From Gammaproteobacteria bacterium (GTDB lineage: Bacteria; Pseudomonadota; Gammaproteobacteria; Eutrophobiales; Eutrophobiaceae), in the NCBI GenBank assembly GCA_026710545.1, contig JAPOQU010000090.1, forward strand, positions 1 to 64,000: a stretch of 64,000 nt of DNA, written 5' to 3'. Made by a program: the position numbers and the translations under genes. The notes under the pieces were generated by a model. It had not been told where the DNA came from, searched no databases, and worked only from the letters and a program-made list of their open reading frames with translations. Each line of letters starts with the position of its first letter. Position 1 is the first letter of the stretch. This document shows, one piece after another, positions 53,282 to 62,190 of this stretch.

Positions 53282-55822
53282 ATGAACAGAACAGGCATCG
53301 CCGTATTTGCATCGTTAATCACCTGTTGTTCCCTGCCCTCTGCAAGCATCGGGCAGGAAGTCGTCGAAGAGTTGGTTGTTATCGGTGTCACTCCTTCCCG
53401 CGACGGGGTGGGGTTGCCGGAAGAAAAAATACCTTACCGGGTGCAATCCTCCAGTGCGGAGGATATCGAGCGCTCGCAGAGCCTGGACATTTCCGATTTT
53501 CTCCGGCACAACCTGGCCAGCGTCACCCACAACGATGCCCAGAACAACCCGTTGCAACCGGATATACAGTACCGCGGCTTTACCGCCTCTCCCCTGCTGG
53601 GCCTGTCGCAGGGCATGTCGGTTTACCAGAACGGCGTGCGCATCAACGAACCCCTGGGAGACACGGTGAACTGGGACATGTTGCCCGAATCGGCGATACA
53701 CAGCATTGACCTCATCGGCGGCGCCAACCCCCTGTTCGGTTTGAACACGGTGGGCGGCGCGTTATCGGTGAACATGAAGGACGGTTTCAACAGCGACGGT
53801 CACAGTGTGGAAGTCTACGGCGGTTCTTTTGAGCGTATCGTCACGTCCGCGGAAAGCGGCGGCAACAACGGCTCCCTGGGCTATTACGCAAACGTCAGTT
53901 ATTTCGATGAGGACGGCTGGCGCGACGAATCGCCGTCCGATGCGCTCAACCTCTACGGCAGCCTGAGCTGGCGCGGCGCCATGTCACGCCTGAACCTGAA
54001 TGTACAGCACGGCGACAGCAAACTGATCGGCAACGGCGCGATTCCCGAAGAACTGCTGGCCGATGACCGCGATGCCATCTTTACCGCCCCCGACATCACC
54101 GAGAACGACCTCATCATGGTCAGCCTGGACGGCAGCCACAACTTCAACGACAAGGTAAAGCTCAACGTCAACTTTTTCTACCGGGAAAACGACGGTTCCT
54201 CGTTCAACGGCGACGGCAGCGAATTCGGCATCGAGTTCGATGATGAAGGCATGTGGCTGCTGGTCGAGGGAGATGATGATGACGACGATGACGACGACAA
54301 TGGCCACGACGACGATGACGATGATAACGGCCACGACGACGATGATGACGATAACGGCAATGGCAATGGCGATGATGACAGCGGCAACGGCCATGATGAT
54401 GACGATGACGACAATGGCCATGACGACGATGACGGCAACGGCCATGACGACGATGATGGCGAAGAGCTGGGAGGCGTTGAAACATACGGCGACGGCGATC
54501 CTTCAGACCTTGACATCATTGCCATCAACAATACCAGCAGCCGCAGGCAGGAAAGCTACGGCACGGACATCCAGTTGACGTTCCTGAACGACCTGGTGGG
54601 CATGGAAAACCAGTTGATCATGGGATTCACCTATTACAAGGGGGAAAGCACGTTCCGCTCCGAAACGGAAATAGCCGGCCTCGACCCCGTGACCCGCAGC
54701 ACCGTGGGCCTGGGTACCGGCGTATTCGTTGAAGAGGCCAGGACCAACCTGGAAACAGAAACGGAGACGACCAGTTTCTACTTCATGAATGCCATGAGCC
54801 TGTCGGAACAGCTCACCCTGGTCGTGTCCGGGCGCCTGAACAACACCTTGATCGACCTCCAGGATCTCTCCGGAGAGCGCCCGGAACTGAACGGCGAACA
54901 CGACTTCTTCCGTTTCAACCCGGCGCTGGGTCTGACATTTCAACCTACCGACAATATGAATATCTACGGCAGTTACAGCGAATCGAACCGCGCACCGACG
55001 CCTATCGAACTTGCCTGCAACGACAGTGTCTATACCCGTGCGCAGGCGTTCGCGGACGACCCGGATGACGTGGAGTTCGAGTGCCGCCTGCCCAACGCAT
55101 TCCTGGCCGACCCACCCTTGAATGACGTCGTGAGCAAGAGTTTTGAAGCCGGCGTGCGCGGGGATATCGGGCTGGTGGATTACCACCTGGGTTTCTTCCA
55201 CACCACCAACCATGACGATATCCTGTTCCAGACCACCGGCAGGGCTACCGGCCTGTTCGCCAACGTGGACAAGACCCAGCACCTGGGTCTTGAGGGCGCG
55301 TTGAACGGCTCGACCGGAAACCTCAACTGGTTCCTGGCCTACACATACCTGGAAGCGACTTTTGAGGACGAGTTCACCGCGGTCGAGAACGAAAACCACC
55401 CGCTGGGAGATGATATCGAGGTGGAACAAGGGGATCGTATTCCGGGGCTGCCCGAACATACCCTGAAACTGGGCGCCGATTACCTGCTGTTGGAACGCCT
55501 CAATGTCGGTTTCGACGTGGCCTACACGTCGAAAAAAGAACTGCGCGGCAACGAGGGCAACGACAGGGATGACGAGGGTTTCCTGAACCCGGTTGGCGGT
55601 TACGCCGTTGTCAACCTGCGCGCCAATTACAAGGTGAATGACAACATCCAAATCTTCGGCCGGGTCACCAACCTGTTTGATGAGGACTACGAGAGCTTCG
55701 GACTGCTGGGCGAGGAACCCGATGAGGTGGCGGTCGAAGAGTTTGAAGACTACGAGAGCCCGCGTTTTCTCGGCCCCGGCGCACCCCGGGCCGGTTTTGT
55801 CGGTGTCAAGCTAAGTATATAG
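53282..55822 (+). CDS. TonB-dependent receptor with Asp/Asn/Gly/His-rich insert
   Basis: 846 residues. Signal peptide '[25 protein letters not shown]', a TonB-box-like 'EELVVIGVT', plug domain ('[31 protein letters not shown]') and barrel ending '[12 protein letters not shown]'. Between about residues 331 and 394 lies a run of units such as '[20 protein letters not shown]' and '[12 protein letters not shown]'. It falls in an extracellular loop or between barrel strands and would carry some 40 carboxylates plus His, suited to binding divalent or trivalent cations. A perfect terminator follows. The substrate is unknown; a metal or metallophore is the natural guess. Confidence 0.9.
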   Translation: MNRTGIAVFASLITCCSLPSASIGQEVVEELVVIGVTPSRDGVGLPEEKIPYRVQSSSAEDIERSQSLDISDFLRHNLASVTHNDAQNNPLQPDIQYRGFTASPLLGLSQGMSVYQNGVRINEPLGDTVNWDMLPESAIHSIDLIGGANPLFGLNTVGGALSVNMKDGFNSDGHSVEVYGGSFERIVTSAESGGNNGSLGYYANVSYFDEDGWRDESPSDALNLYGSLSWRGAMSRLNLNVQHGDSKLIGNGAIPEELLADDRDAIFTAPDITENDLIMVSLDGSHNFNDKVKLNVNFFYRENDGSSFNGDGSEFGIEFDDEGMWLLVEGDDDDDDDDDNGHDDDDDDNGHDDDDDDNGNGNGDDDSGNGHDDDDDDNGHDDDDGNGHDDDDGEELGGVETYGDGDPSDLDIIAINNTSSRRQESYGTDIQLTFLNDLVGMENQLIMGFTYYKGESTFRSETEIAGLDPVTRSTVGLGTGVFVEEARTNLETETETTSFYFMNAMSLSEQLTLVVSGRLNNTLIDLQDLSGERPELNGEHDFFRFNPALGLTFQPTDNMNIYGSYSESNRAPTPIELACNDSVYTRAQAFADDPDDVEFECRLPNAFLADPPLNDVVSKSFEAGVRGDIGLVDYHLGFFHTTNHDDILFQTTGRATGLFANVDKTQHLGLEGALNGSTGNLNWFLAYTYLEATFEDEFTAVENENHPLGDDIEVEQGDRIPGLPEHTLKLGADYLLLERLNVGFDVAYTSKKELRGNEGNDRDDEGFLNPVGGYAVVNLRANYKVNDNIQIFGRVTNLFDEDYESFGLLGEEPDEVAVEEFEDYESPRFLGPGAPRAGFVGVKLSI

Positions 55823-55843
55823 CGTATAACCTCTGCCGCATGA

Positions 55844-55872
55844 GGGACGGATCAAGATCCGTCCCTTTTTTT
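55844..55872 (+). terminator. Rho-independent terminator after the TonB receptor
   Basis: Stem 'gggacggatc' / 'gatccgtccc' with a 2-base loop, followed by seven T. It stands 22 bases after the receptor stop and ahead of folE. Confidence 0.95.
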
Positions 55873-55935
55873 GTCTCTGGAACTCGAAAACGGGTACACT
55901 TACGTCCCTTGTACAAAAACCGGGATGTATCGAAT

Positions 55936-56478
55936 ATGGAACAGGCCTACGCAGATATCATCAGAGCAATAGACGACCTTGAACGGACAGGATTGAAAGA
56001 CACACCAGGGCGCGCGGCGGAAGCCATGCGCTTCCTGACCCGCGGCTACAACCAGAACCTGGAAGAAATCATCAACAATGCGAGGTTTCCCACGGAACGG
56101 AGCGAAATGGTCGTCGTCCAGGATATCGAACTCTACTCGCTGTGCGAACACCACCTGCTGCCGTTTGTCGGCAAGTGCCACGTGGCTTATATCCCCAACA
56201 ACTTCGTCATCGGACTGTCCAAGATTGCCCGCATCGTCGATATGTATGCGCGCCGCCTGCAGAACCAGGAAAACCTTACCATGGACATCGCCCGGGCCAT
56301 GAACGCCGCGACAGACGTTGAAGACGTCGCGGTGATCATCGAATCCAAACACCTGTGCATGATGATGCGCGGGGTGGAAAAACAGAATTCCGTGATGAAA
56401 ACCTCGGCCATGCTGGGTATTTTCAGGTCCAACCCCAGCACGCGCGCCGAACTGTTCTCCCTGCTGAAATCAACCTGA
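55936..56478 (+). CDS. folE: GTP cyclohydrolase I
   Basis: 180 residues from ATG 55936; the track start at 55840 runs through the terminator and is rejected. Zinc ligands and catalytic region are seen in '[23 protein letters not shown]' and '[26 protein letters not shown]'. It makes dihydroneopterin triphosphate, the first step to folate. This fits the folate-linked C1 genes nearby. Confidence 0.97.
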   Translation: MEQAYADIIRAIDDLERTGLKDTPGRAAEAMRFLTRGYNQNLEEIINNARFPTERSEMVVVQDIELYSLCEHHLLPFVGKCHVAYIPNNFVIGLSKIARIVDMYARRLQNQENLTMDIARAMNAATDVEDVAVIIESKHLCMMMRGVEKQNSVMKTSAMLGIFRSNPSTRAELFSLLKST

Positions 56479-56643
56479 ACCTTCAGGGTGAAACGCGGAT
56501 GGCGTCACATCAGGGCCTCAACGTAATTGGAACACGCATCCAACTTCACGGGATATACAGGGTTCACGTTGCCGGTTAGACCTTTTTAACGGAATCAGGT
56601 TTCTTCTCAACGATACATAGGACATATAGGCAAGTGTTCGGAC

Positions 56644-56758
56644 GATTGCAAGGGGGAATTTACCAGGTGTGGTAACAACGCATTATAATGACGATTATCG
56701 TCAACCAGGGCTTGATGGGTGAAGCCCGGAGTTATTTGCAATGCCTGATAGTGCTATA
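56644..56758. repeat. 115-bp direct repeat, copy 1 (promoter region plus start of the VOC gene)
   Basis: From 'attgcaagggggaatttacc' through 'atgcctgatagtgctata'. A second copy at 59937-60050 is nearly the same, including the start codon and first six codons of the VOC gene. The two copies bracket two VapBC modules and the MFS gene. Confidence 0.85.
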
Positions 56759-56914
56759 CAAATTGACGGCCTGGTACACATGGGCCTGAATGTCAGCGAC
56801 CCGGTCTCTGCTGCCCGCTGGTACTGCGACATCCTGGGCATGAAGGAAATCGTTACGGGATATGACTCACATCATGAGGCGGCCGTATTAAGGCGCGCCC
56901 ACCATTCCGGTTGA
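56741..56914 (+). pseudogene. Truncated VOC-fold (glyoxalase/bleomycin-resistance) protein
   Basis: Too short for the track: 57 residues. 'IDGLVHMGLNVSDPVSAARWYCDILGMKEIVTGYD' is the first beta-alpha-beta unit of a vicinal-oxygen-chelate protein, with the first metal-site His in 'LVHMGL'. Residues after 'EAAVLRRAHHSG' end at TGA, whereas the family needs ~120 or more. The rest has been lost, with unclear debris to 57090. Confidence 0.75.
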
Positions 56915-57100
56915 TCTTGAGCCTGTTTATTGAGCGCACGGGTTGCCGCGCAAATGCCGGATGCTGATACACTACAATATTTCAACTGGCAAAACGCCTG
57001 GCTTCGGTATCCCAGACTGACGATGTGGCCACAACTCCCGGCCTGCGCATTGCCGGGCAGCATCCGAACGTGTTTGTGAATTTGAAATGAACAAAGTGGA

Positions 57101-57156
57101 TTGACAAAAACGCCTCTATAGCCTATGCTATGGCCTATGCTATGGCCTATGCCATG
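57101..57156 (+). promoter_or_regulatory. vapBC-1 promoter with three 12-bp operator repeats
   Basis: TTGACA at 57101, 17 bases, then TATGCT at 57124. The unit 'gcctatgctatg' is repeated exactly twice and once with one change (57121-57156), covering the -10 box. It is likely the VapB/VapBC autorepression site. A ribosome-binding site 'aaggagg' follows. Confidence 0.7.
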
Positions 57157-57175
57157 ACAATAAAGGAGGAGCAAC

Positions 57176-57415
57176 ATGTTGCCTGAACGCTATGTCAGTT
57201 TATTCCGTAACGGCCGTAACCAGGCCTTGCGCATACCCCGGGAGTTTGAGTTGCCGGCCAGGAAAGCTATTATCCGCAAGGATGGTGACAAACTCATCAT
57301 AGAGCCTGTCAGGACTGACGGATTACTCACCTTGCTGGCTTCCCTGGAGAATATCGAGACTACCTTTCCGGAAATGGATGAAGCATTGCTGCCTCCCGAC
57401 CACGTGGAATTGTAA
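57176..57415 (+). CDS. vapB: VapB antitoxin (module 1)
   Basis: 79 residues with the SpoVT/AbrB swapped-hairpin pattern ('YVSLFRNGRNQALRIPREFELPARKAIIRKDGDKLIIEPV') and a C-terminal tail that would wrap the toxin ('LASLENIETTFPEMDEALLPP'). Strong ribosome-binding site. Followed at 2 bases by vapC. Confidence 0.92.
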   Translation: MLPERYVSLFRNGRNQALRIPREFELPARKAIIRKDGDKLIIEPVRTDGLLTLLASLENIETTFPEMDEALLPPDHVEL

Positions 57416-57417
57416 TC

Positions 57418-57834
57418 TTGAAGCCGGCTTATCTCCTGGATACCAATGTGCTGTCGGATTTGGTGCGCCGCCCCCATGGTGTCATCACAAAGCGAATTTC
57501 GCTGGAGGGCGAAGACAATGTCTGCACCAGTATCATTGTGGCATCCGAATTACGTTTCGGCGCCCGCAAGCGTGGTTCCGAACAGTTGACCCGGCAACTT
57601 GACCTGGTCCTCTCGGCCATACAAGTCATGCCGTTCGAGGCGCCTGCCGACCATCATTACGCAAAGATTCGCGTTTATCTCGAAGAACGGGGCACGCCCA
57701 TAGGCCCGAATGATATGCTCGTCGCAGCACAGGTCCTTGCGCTGGACTGCACACTGGTCACGAGGAATGTACGGGAGTTTTCCCGTGTGCCCGCATTGAA
57801 AGTCGATGACTGGTCAGGAACTTCCCCGCACTAA
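57418..57834 (+). CDS. vapC: VapC PIN-domain toxin (module 1)
   Basis: 138 residues from TTG 57418. PIN acidic residues: 'YLLDTNVLSDLV', 'IIVASELRFGARKRGSEQL', 'IGPNDMLVAAQVLALDCTLVTRNVREF'. It is an RNase that usually cuts tRNA or rRNA. Confidence 0.94.
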   Translation: MKPAYLLDTNVLSDLVRRPHGVITKRISLEGEDNVCTSIIVASELRFGARKRGSEQLTRQLDLVLSAIQVMPFEAPADHHYAKIRVYLEERGTPIGPNDMLVAAQVLALDCTLVTRNVREFSRVPALKVDDWSGTSPH

Positions 57835-57883
57835 TCGCCAAGCGCGCCATGACTTGTTGATTGATTATTCCCATGATATTATG

Positions 57884-57905
57884 TGGTATATGCTGTCATA
57901 TACCA
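57884..57905. promoter_or_regulatory. Operator palindrome of vapBC-2
   Basis: 'tggtatatg' and 'catatacca' around a 4-base centre, 16 bases before the vapB start. Its arms overlap the region where a -10 box would lie. It is a likely autoregulation site. Confidence 0.65.
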
Positions 57906-57920
57906 ATGTAGGAGAAGCTC

Positions 57921-58154
57921 ATGCACACTGCTAAAATTTTCAGGAACGGCCGCAGCCAGGCTGTCCGCATCCCCAAAGACTTCGCCTTTGAAGGCGTGAC
58001 TGAGCTTACTGTACAGAAACTAGGGCAGAAGCTGATCCTGGAACCGGTTCATAAATCCTGGCTGACGTTAAACGATGAAAGCGCGCCGGCCGGCGATGAC
58101 TTCCTCGCCGAACGTCCGGATATGTTCGCGATTGATGAAAGCCGGGTAACGTGA
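57921..58154 (+). CDS. vapB: VapB antitoxin (module 2)
   Basis: 77 residues: 'TAKIFRNGRSQAVRIPKDFAFEGVTELTVQKLGQKLILEPV', the same fold as module 1, with an acidic tail ('AGDDFLAERPDMFAIDE'). Preceded by 'aggagaagctc'. The stop codon abuts the vapC start. Confidence 0.93.
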   Translation: MHTAKIFRNGRSQAVRIPKDFAFEGVTELTVQKLGQKLILEPVHKSWLTLNDESAPAGDDFLAERPDMFAIDESRVT

Positions 58155-58571
58155 ATGATCTATATGCTTGATACGGACACTTGCAGCTACATCATGCGGC
58201 AGCACTCCCAGTCCGTCCTTGAAGCCCTGCAGGACAGGGCAAGCAGGGGTTATATCCTTTGTATGTCAGTAATTACCTGCCAGGAGTTGCGCTTTGGCGC
58301 CGAACGGGTTGGTTCTGAGAGTTACCATGATCGTATCGATAAGGTATGCGAACGACTTGATTACGTGGCGGATTGGACAACGGAGTGTGCGGATAAGTTT
58401 GCCGTTATACAGTCTGCGCTGCTGAACAAGGGCAACCCTATCGGCTTCACTGATGCGATGATTGCCTCACATGCCCTGGTAGTCGATGCTACGCTTGTGA
58501 CGAATAATCAAAGACATTTCTCCCAGGTAGAAGATCTCCGGCTGGAAAACTGGTTCAAGGAGGTCGTATGA
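58155..58571 (+). CDS. vapC: VapC PIN-domain toxin (module 2)
   Basis: 138 residues. Acidic site residues in 'YMLDTDTCSYIM', 'SVITCQELRFGAERVGS' and 'IGFTDAMIASHALVVDATLVTNNQRHF'. Intact, and belongs to the MvpT/VapC-type group with the short 'FTDAMIA' motif. Confidence 0.94.
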   Translation: MIYMLDTDTCSYIMRQHSQSVLEALQDRASRGYILCMSVITCQELRFGAERVGSESYHDRIDKVCERLDYVADWTTECADKFAVIQSALLNKGNPIGFTDAMIASHALVVDATLVTNNQRHFSQVEDLRLENWFKEVV

Positions 58572-58670
58572 AGGCGCCCCCGCTGATTTTAACCGCAGTC
58601 ATGGAGCTTTTCTGCCCTATCTGAAACTTCATGGTACCGCTGGCGCCCAGAGCGCGGGCCTTCGCCGTTT

Positions 58671-59906
58671 TCAGTCGAACTTCTCCGGGTGCGGACCGAG
58701 GGAGAAACTCAGGATTACGCTGAGGCCGAACAGTGAAGCACAGATGTAAAGCACTTCCGTGTAGTTGCCGAAATGATCATAACCCAGGCCGAGAATATAC
58801 GGGAACACCGATATGCCGATAAGGGACGCACAAAAAATATGGCCGTAGATCTTACCGTAGGCCAGGAGTCCGAAGTAGCGGCCGACCAGGATGGCCAGGG
58901 CGTCTGATTCTGCTCCCGAACTCAGGCCGATCAGGATACTGGCGGCGATAATCCAGTAGCCCGGCATACCCGTTGCCAGCAACAGGGTGCCGGCGACTGC
59001 ACTGATAAAAATGCCGGCAGTAACCCAGGGAACGTAAACCCTGTCGTAGATGTAGCCGGCCAGCAGGCGGCCGATGATCATCATGATGCCTATAATGGAT
59101 GCAGCCAGTATCGGCATGTTGGAATCCGGTTCAATAATCCTGACGATGGAAACCAGGTGCAGCGCCAGGGAGTAAATGGTACCGGTGCCCAGGGTTAATA
59201 TCCCGGTGATAATCCAGAACTGGGGCAGCCTGACAGCCTGCGCTGAACTGATACCGGTAACAATGGTGTCGCCTTCCGGCGCGTCGCTTACTTCACCGCC
59301 GTCAACTGCCAGTCCGCACTGTTCCGGCGTATCCCTGACTATCAGAGAGACAACCGGCACCCCTGCACACAGGACCAGCAAACCCAGCCCGATGTAGGCG
59401 GACCCCGCCCCGCCCTGGTCAACGAGGTATTGCGTAAACCCGGGGACGATTGTAAAACCAAGCCCCATGCCCGCGGTCGCGATCCCGACCACCAGGCCGC
59501 GGCGGCGGTCGAACCAGTACGACAATAACCGCATGTAGGCAAGGCTGTTCGCGCCGGCACAAAGGACTCCCATGAAAAAATAGAGGATATGAAACGTGGA
59601 GAGCGATGCGGCGAATGACAGCGCAAACAAGCTGAGGGCAAATCCCAGCATGGAGGGGATGAGCACTTTTTTCGGACCGATCCTGTCCACCAGTATTCCT
59701 ATGACCGGCGTGGTGAGGACGATGGCGGCAGTCAGCAGCGTCGCAGCAAGGGAAATTTCGGACCTGCTCCAGCCATAGGCTTCCGACAACGGCTGCATTA
59801 ATACGCCGATGGAATAAAACGCGATGGGCGCCGGACTTACCGCAAGACCAATGGTCGCGGCGAGGAGGATCCACCAGCCGTAAAATATCCTGTTGCTGCC
59901 GTTCAT
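58671..59906 (-). CDS. MFS transporter, monocarboxylate/OFA-like
   Basis: 411 residues from ATG 59906 ('MNGSNRIFYGWWILLAATIGLAVSPAPIAFYSIGVLMQPLSEAYGWSRSEISL'). Twelve helices and the loop motif 'GILVDRIGPKKVL' are of the major facilitator type. The 'YGWSR' start is typical of the OFA/monocarboxylate group. It probably exports or imports a small carboxylate. Its upstream region is part of the duplicated 115-bp segment, which suggests that it was once divergent from the VOC gene. Confidence 0.88.
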   Translation of the reverse strand: MNGSNRIFYGWWILLAATIGLAVSPAPIAFYSIGVLMQPLSEAYGWSRSEISLAATLLTAAIVLTTPVIGILVDRIGPKKVLIPSMLGFALSLFALSFAASLSTFHILYFFMGVLCAGANSLAYMRLLSYWFDRRRGLVVGIATAGMGLGFTIVPGFTQYLVDQGGAGSAYIGLGLLVLCAGVPVVSLIVRDTPEQCGLAVDGGEVSDAPEGDTIVTGISSAQAVRLPQFWIITGILTLGTGTIYSLALHLVSIVRIIEPDSNMPILAASIIGIMMIIGRLLAGYIYDRVYVPWVTAGIFISAVAGTLLLATGMPGYWIIAASILIGLSSGAESDALAILVGRYFGLLAYGKIYGHIFCASLIGISVFPYILGLGYDHFGNYTEVLYICASLFGLSVILSFSLGPHPEKFD

Positions 59907-59936
59907 AATCGATGCCTGATTCAAGAGACCCGCGCA

Positions 59937-60050
59937 ATTGCAAGGGGGAATTTACCAGGTGTGCTAACAACGTATTATAATAACAATTATCGTCAACCAG
60001 CGCGGGATTCGTTAAGCCCGGGATTATTTGCAATGCCTGATAGCGCCATA
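59937..60050. repeat. 115-bp direct repeat, copy 2
   Basis: Nearly identical to 56644-56758, with scattered substitutions. It ends within the first codons of the VOC gene ('atgcctgatagcgccata'), after which unrelated DNA leading to vapBC-3 begins. Confidence 0.85.
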
Positions 60051-60060
60051 TTATTGTGTT

Positions 60061-60100
60061 ACATTGTAATTCTAGATACAATGATATTTAAATACAATGT
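60061..60100. promoter_or_regulatory. Operator repeats of vapBC-3
   Basis: 'acattgta' (60061) and 'tacaatgt' (60093) are inverted, with an extra 'atacaatg' between. They lie just ahead of the AbrB-type antitoxin gene and probably bind it. Confidence 0.55.
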
Positions 60101-60115
60101 AATTGAGAAAGTCTA

Positions 60116-60358
60116 ATGATAAATTCGACGTTAACCGACAAGTGGCAAACCACCATCCCGGTCAAAGTCCGCAAGGCACTCAATCTTAAACCGCGGCAAC
60201 GGCTGGTCTATGAATTGGTTGATGGCGCTGTTCTGGTTAAGCCCCAGCCGGAAACTCTTAAGGACCTGTATGGTTTTCTTGCTGATGACCAGCCGCCTTT
60301 ATCCAAATCAGAGGAGCGGGACAAATCGCGCACGGCAAGGGCAAACAAATATAAATGA
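60116..60358 (+). CDS. AbrB-type antitoxin (module 3)
   Basis: 80 residues: 'STLTDKWQTTIPVKVRKALNLKPRQRLVYELVDGAVLVKP' is a typical AbrB/MazE-like DNA-binding hairpin, followed by a polar tail. It overlaps the toxin gene by 4 bases. It is a different antitoxin type from modules 1 and 2. Confidence 0.92.
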   Translation: MINSTLTDKWQTTIPVKVRKALNLKPRQRLVYELVDGAVLVKPQPETLKDLYGFLADDQPPLSKSEERDKSRTARANKYK

Positions 60359-60765
60359 TCAAGTATCTCCTGGACACGAATGTACTGATCCGCTTTTTGC
60401 GTGGCGATCATCCCACGCACTCACCCGCAACCCGAATACTGTTTGCAGATGCCTGTGATGGAAAATGCGCGCTGGTTCTGACCGAGGTAGCCGTTGCCGA
60501 GGCAGTGTGGGTGCTGCATTCCGTATACCACACGGAGCGCGAACAGATTGCGGCAGGGCTGCGCAAAGTGATACTCAGTGCCGGCGTTCGTTGTATGAAG
60601 CGTGATGAAATGCTTGATGCATTAAGTCGATTTGCCGCAACAAAATGTGACTTCCTGGATTGTTACCTGGCAGCTCTGGCCGCGACTTCCGGTAATCATG
60701 TGGCAACCTTTGATAAAGACTTCGACCGGTTTTCCGATATAAAACGATGGAAACCGACCTTGTGA
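60355..60765 (+). CDS. VapC-like PIN-domain toxin (module 3)
   Basis: 136 residues. PIN motifs 'YLLDTNVLIRFLRGDHPTH', 'LTEVAVAEAVWVLHSVYH', 'CDFLDCYLAALAATSGNHVATFDKDFDRF'. The acidic residues are all kept, so likely active. Confidence 0.93.
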   Translation: MIKYLLDTNVLIRFLRGDHPTHSPATRILFADACDGKCALVLTEVAVAEAVWVLHSVYHTEREQIAAGLRKVILSAGVRCMKRDEMLDALSRFAATKCDFLDCYLAALAATSGNHVATFDKDFDRFSDIKRWKPTL

Positions 60766-60846
60766 CAGCTGGTTGATACCCAGCAAGGCCGCGGCCTCCT
60801 TCTGCTTAAGTCCTTTTTTACGGATATATTCCTTGATTTCTATGAG
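60766..60846 (-). pseudogene. XRE helix-turn-helix fragment
   Basis: The minus strand reads 'EIKEYIRKKGLKQKEAAALLGINQ', the N-terminal part of the helix-turn-helix of a HigA-like antitoxin. Both ends are missing, and it abuts the end of the VapC-3 gene. It is the wreck of an earlier toxin-antitoxin locus. Confidence 0.65.
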
Positions 60847-61051
60847 TAATCAACCTTCAAAAAGGCAACAGCGTTTAGCAGCATTGTTACGCACAACATC
60901 CGGAAGAATCCGGGCATCTGATGCAATGCGGGTTCTTCAGGTTGAACCTCATATCAGTTCTCCAGGCTACCGGCCAGGATCAACGTTCCGGCGCGCATGG
61001 AATTGGACTTGGCCAGGCCAAACCCTGTTTCATACACGAGAGAGACAGGGT

Positions 61052-61153
61052 CTAGTCGGTGCGGTCGCGCCGGGCGAGGAACCGGGCCAACCAGAGCATG
61101 GCCAGGCCGCCCAGTACCGCCGCGAGCGCGGCAACAGCAAGGGCTGTATTCAT
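61052..61153 (-). CDS. Tiny single-helix membrane protein (pair member 2, copy B)
   Basis: 33 residues, 'MNTALAVAALAAVLGGLAML' then 'WLARFLARRDRTD', not in the track. Same plan as 41683-41790: one helix, Trp, basic tail. ATG 61153 starts one base after the upstream gene's stop. Confidence 0.55.
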   Translation of the reverse strand: MNTALAVAALAAVLGGLAMLWLARFLARRDRTD

Positions 61154-61154
61154 T

Positions 61155-61331
61155 TCAGTTCTCCAGGCTGGCGGCCCAGATCAAGGCCAAACCGCCCAAC
61201 GTAATCCCCAGGCTGAGTGGACCCTGGTCGGCGTTAAATACGCCAGTGACAAGGCCCGTGGCCGTCACGACAACGCCGACTTGTCGTAATGCCGCACTGA
61301 GGTGGTCAACATTTGGTTTCAGCTTTGCCAA
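61155..61331 (-). CDS. Small membrane protein (pair member 1, copy B)
   Basis: About 58 residues ('KLKPNVDHLSAALRQVGVVVTATGLVTGVFNADQGPLSLGITLGGLALIWAASLEN'), parallel to 41790-41957. Possible starts are TTG 61331 or GTG 61352; no ATG is in frame nearby. A degenerate copy of its 3' end ('AGTLILAGSLEN') follows at about 60962-61020, so this spot has undergone a small duplication. Confidence 0.5.
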   Translation of the reverse strand: MAKLKPNVDHLSAALRQVGVVVTATGLVTGVFNADQGPLSLGITLGGLALIWAASLEN

Positions 61332-61431
61332 AGTATAGCACGGCGCACTCACCGGGTTATCAGAAACAAGGCCGAATCCAGGATCTGGCCATGCCGCTAC
61401 AGCGTCCTGGTGTGTATGGGATTGAGATCGG

Positions 61432-62190
61432 CTAAGCCTGCACACCCTGCAGGACTGGGAACAAGGCAGGTGGCAGGCGTTCAGTCAGGAATTTTTCTGA
61501 TATGCCTAGTTCGGGATTTTTCGGGATAGCTTCCAGCACGTCTATATTATCCAGGTGGAAGGCGCGTTTTGCAGGGTCTTCACAGGATAAGCTCGCGGTG
61601 TATTCGATAAACCGATAGGCTTGTCTGCTTGCTCTCTCGTCATTTTTTTTGAATAGATCGGTCAGGTTGTGGTTCAATATTTTGACTGCCAGCCTGGTAC
61701 GCTTTACGTGGTGGTCGCCGGGATATCTTGTTCGTCTGTCAAGAATGCCGTAGGTGTTATAGATCCTGCTTGCAAGGCAATGTGCCGGGTGGAGGACGAG
61801 GACTGATTTTTCTGATGGAGGGGTGTTAATTTTGAGCGCTTCTTTCCTGATATGGTAGTTGTCAACACCAATCATTACTTCCAGAAAATCGACGTTGACA
61901 GGTCTGCCGTCTTCAAGTTTGAAGGTCAGTTTTGCGGTCATGGCTGTATGGGTGTCCATGTCCGGTATTTTAATGGTTCCTTTCCAGGCGTCATGTAAGG
62001 CAGTGGCGGCCTGTTTGTCACCAAGAAAATCTATATCGTTGCTGAAAAAGGGCGAATGTGTGGTCAGTGCTGCGTCCAGTTCTGAGTAGTATTCAGCCCA
62101 AACATTAAGGGCCTGGCCGCCGATCAGAATGGTATTGTCATCCTCGGGCAATGATTCGAGGACTTTTGTCAGGTCTTTTACCTGGAACAT
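61432..62190 (-). CDS. Nucleotidyltransferase-fold protein (AbiEii/MNT-like)
   Basis: 252 residues. 'TILIGGQALNVWAEYY' followed by 'FFSNDIDFLGDKQAA' and 'VNVDFLEVMIG' gives the G-G/S, D-x-D and third Asp of the Pol-beta-like nucleotidyltransferase fold. Related proteins act as toxins that add nucleotides to tRNA or target proteins. It starts directly at the stop of a 100-residue gene, a toxin-antitoxin-like arrangement. The C-terminal half is helical and not assigned. Confidence 0.72.
   Translation of the reverse strand: MFQVKDLTKVLESLPEDDNTILIGGQALNVWAEYYSELDAALTTHSPFFSNDIDFLGDKQAATALHDAWKGTIKIPDMDTHTAMTAKLTFKLEDGRPVNVDFLEVMIGVDNYHIRKEALKINTPPSEKSVLVLHPAHCLASRIYNTYGILDRRTRYPGDHHVKRTRLAVKILNHNLTDLFKKNDERASRQAYRFIEYTASLSCEDPAKRAFHLDNIDVLEAIPKNPELGISEKFLTERLPPALFPVLQGVQA

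Noticed and set aside
54178-54531. Minus-strand and alternate-frame ORFs over the Asp-rich repeat (Ser- or His/Arg-rich)
   Set aside because: They are shadows of the gat/gac repeat in the TonB receptor, which has a full signal peptide, plug and barrel in its own frame.
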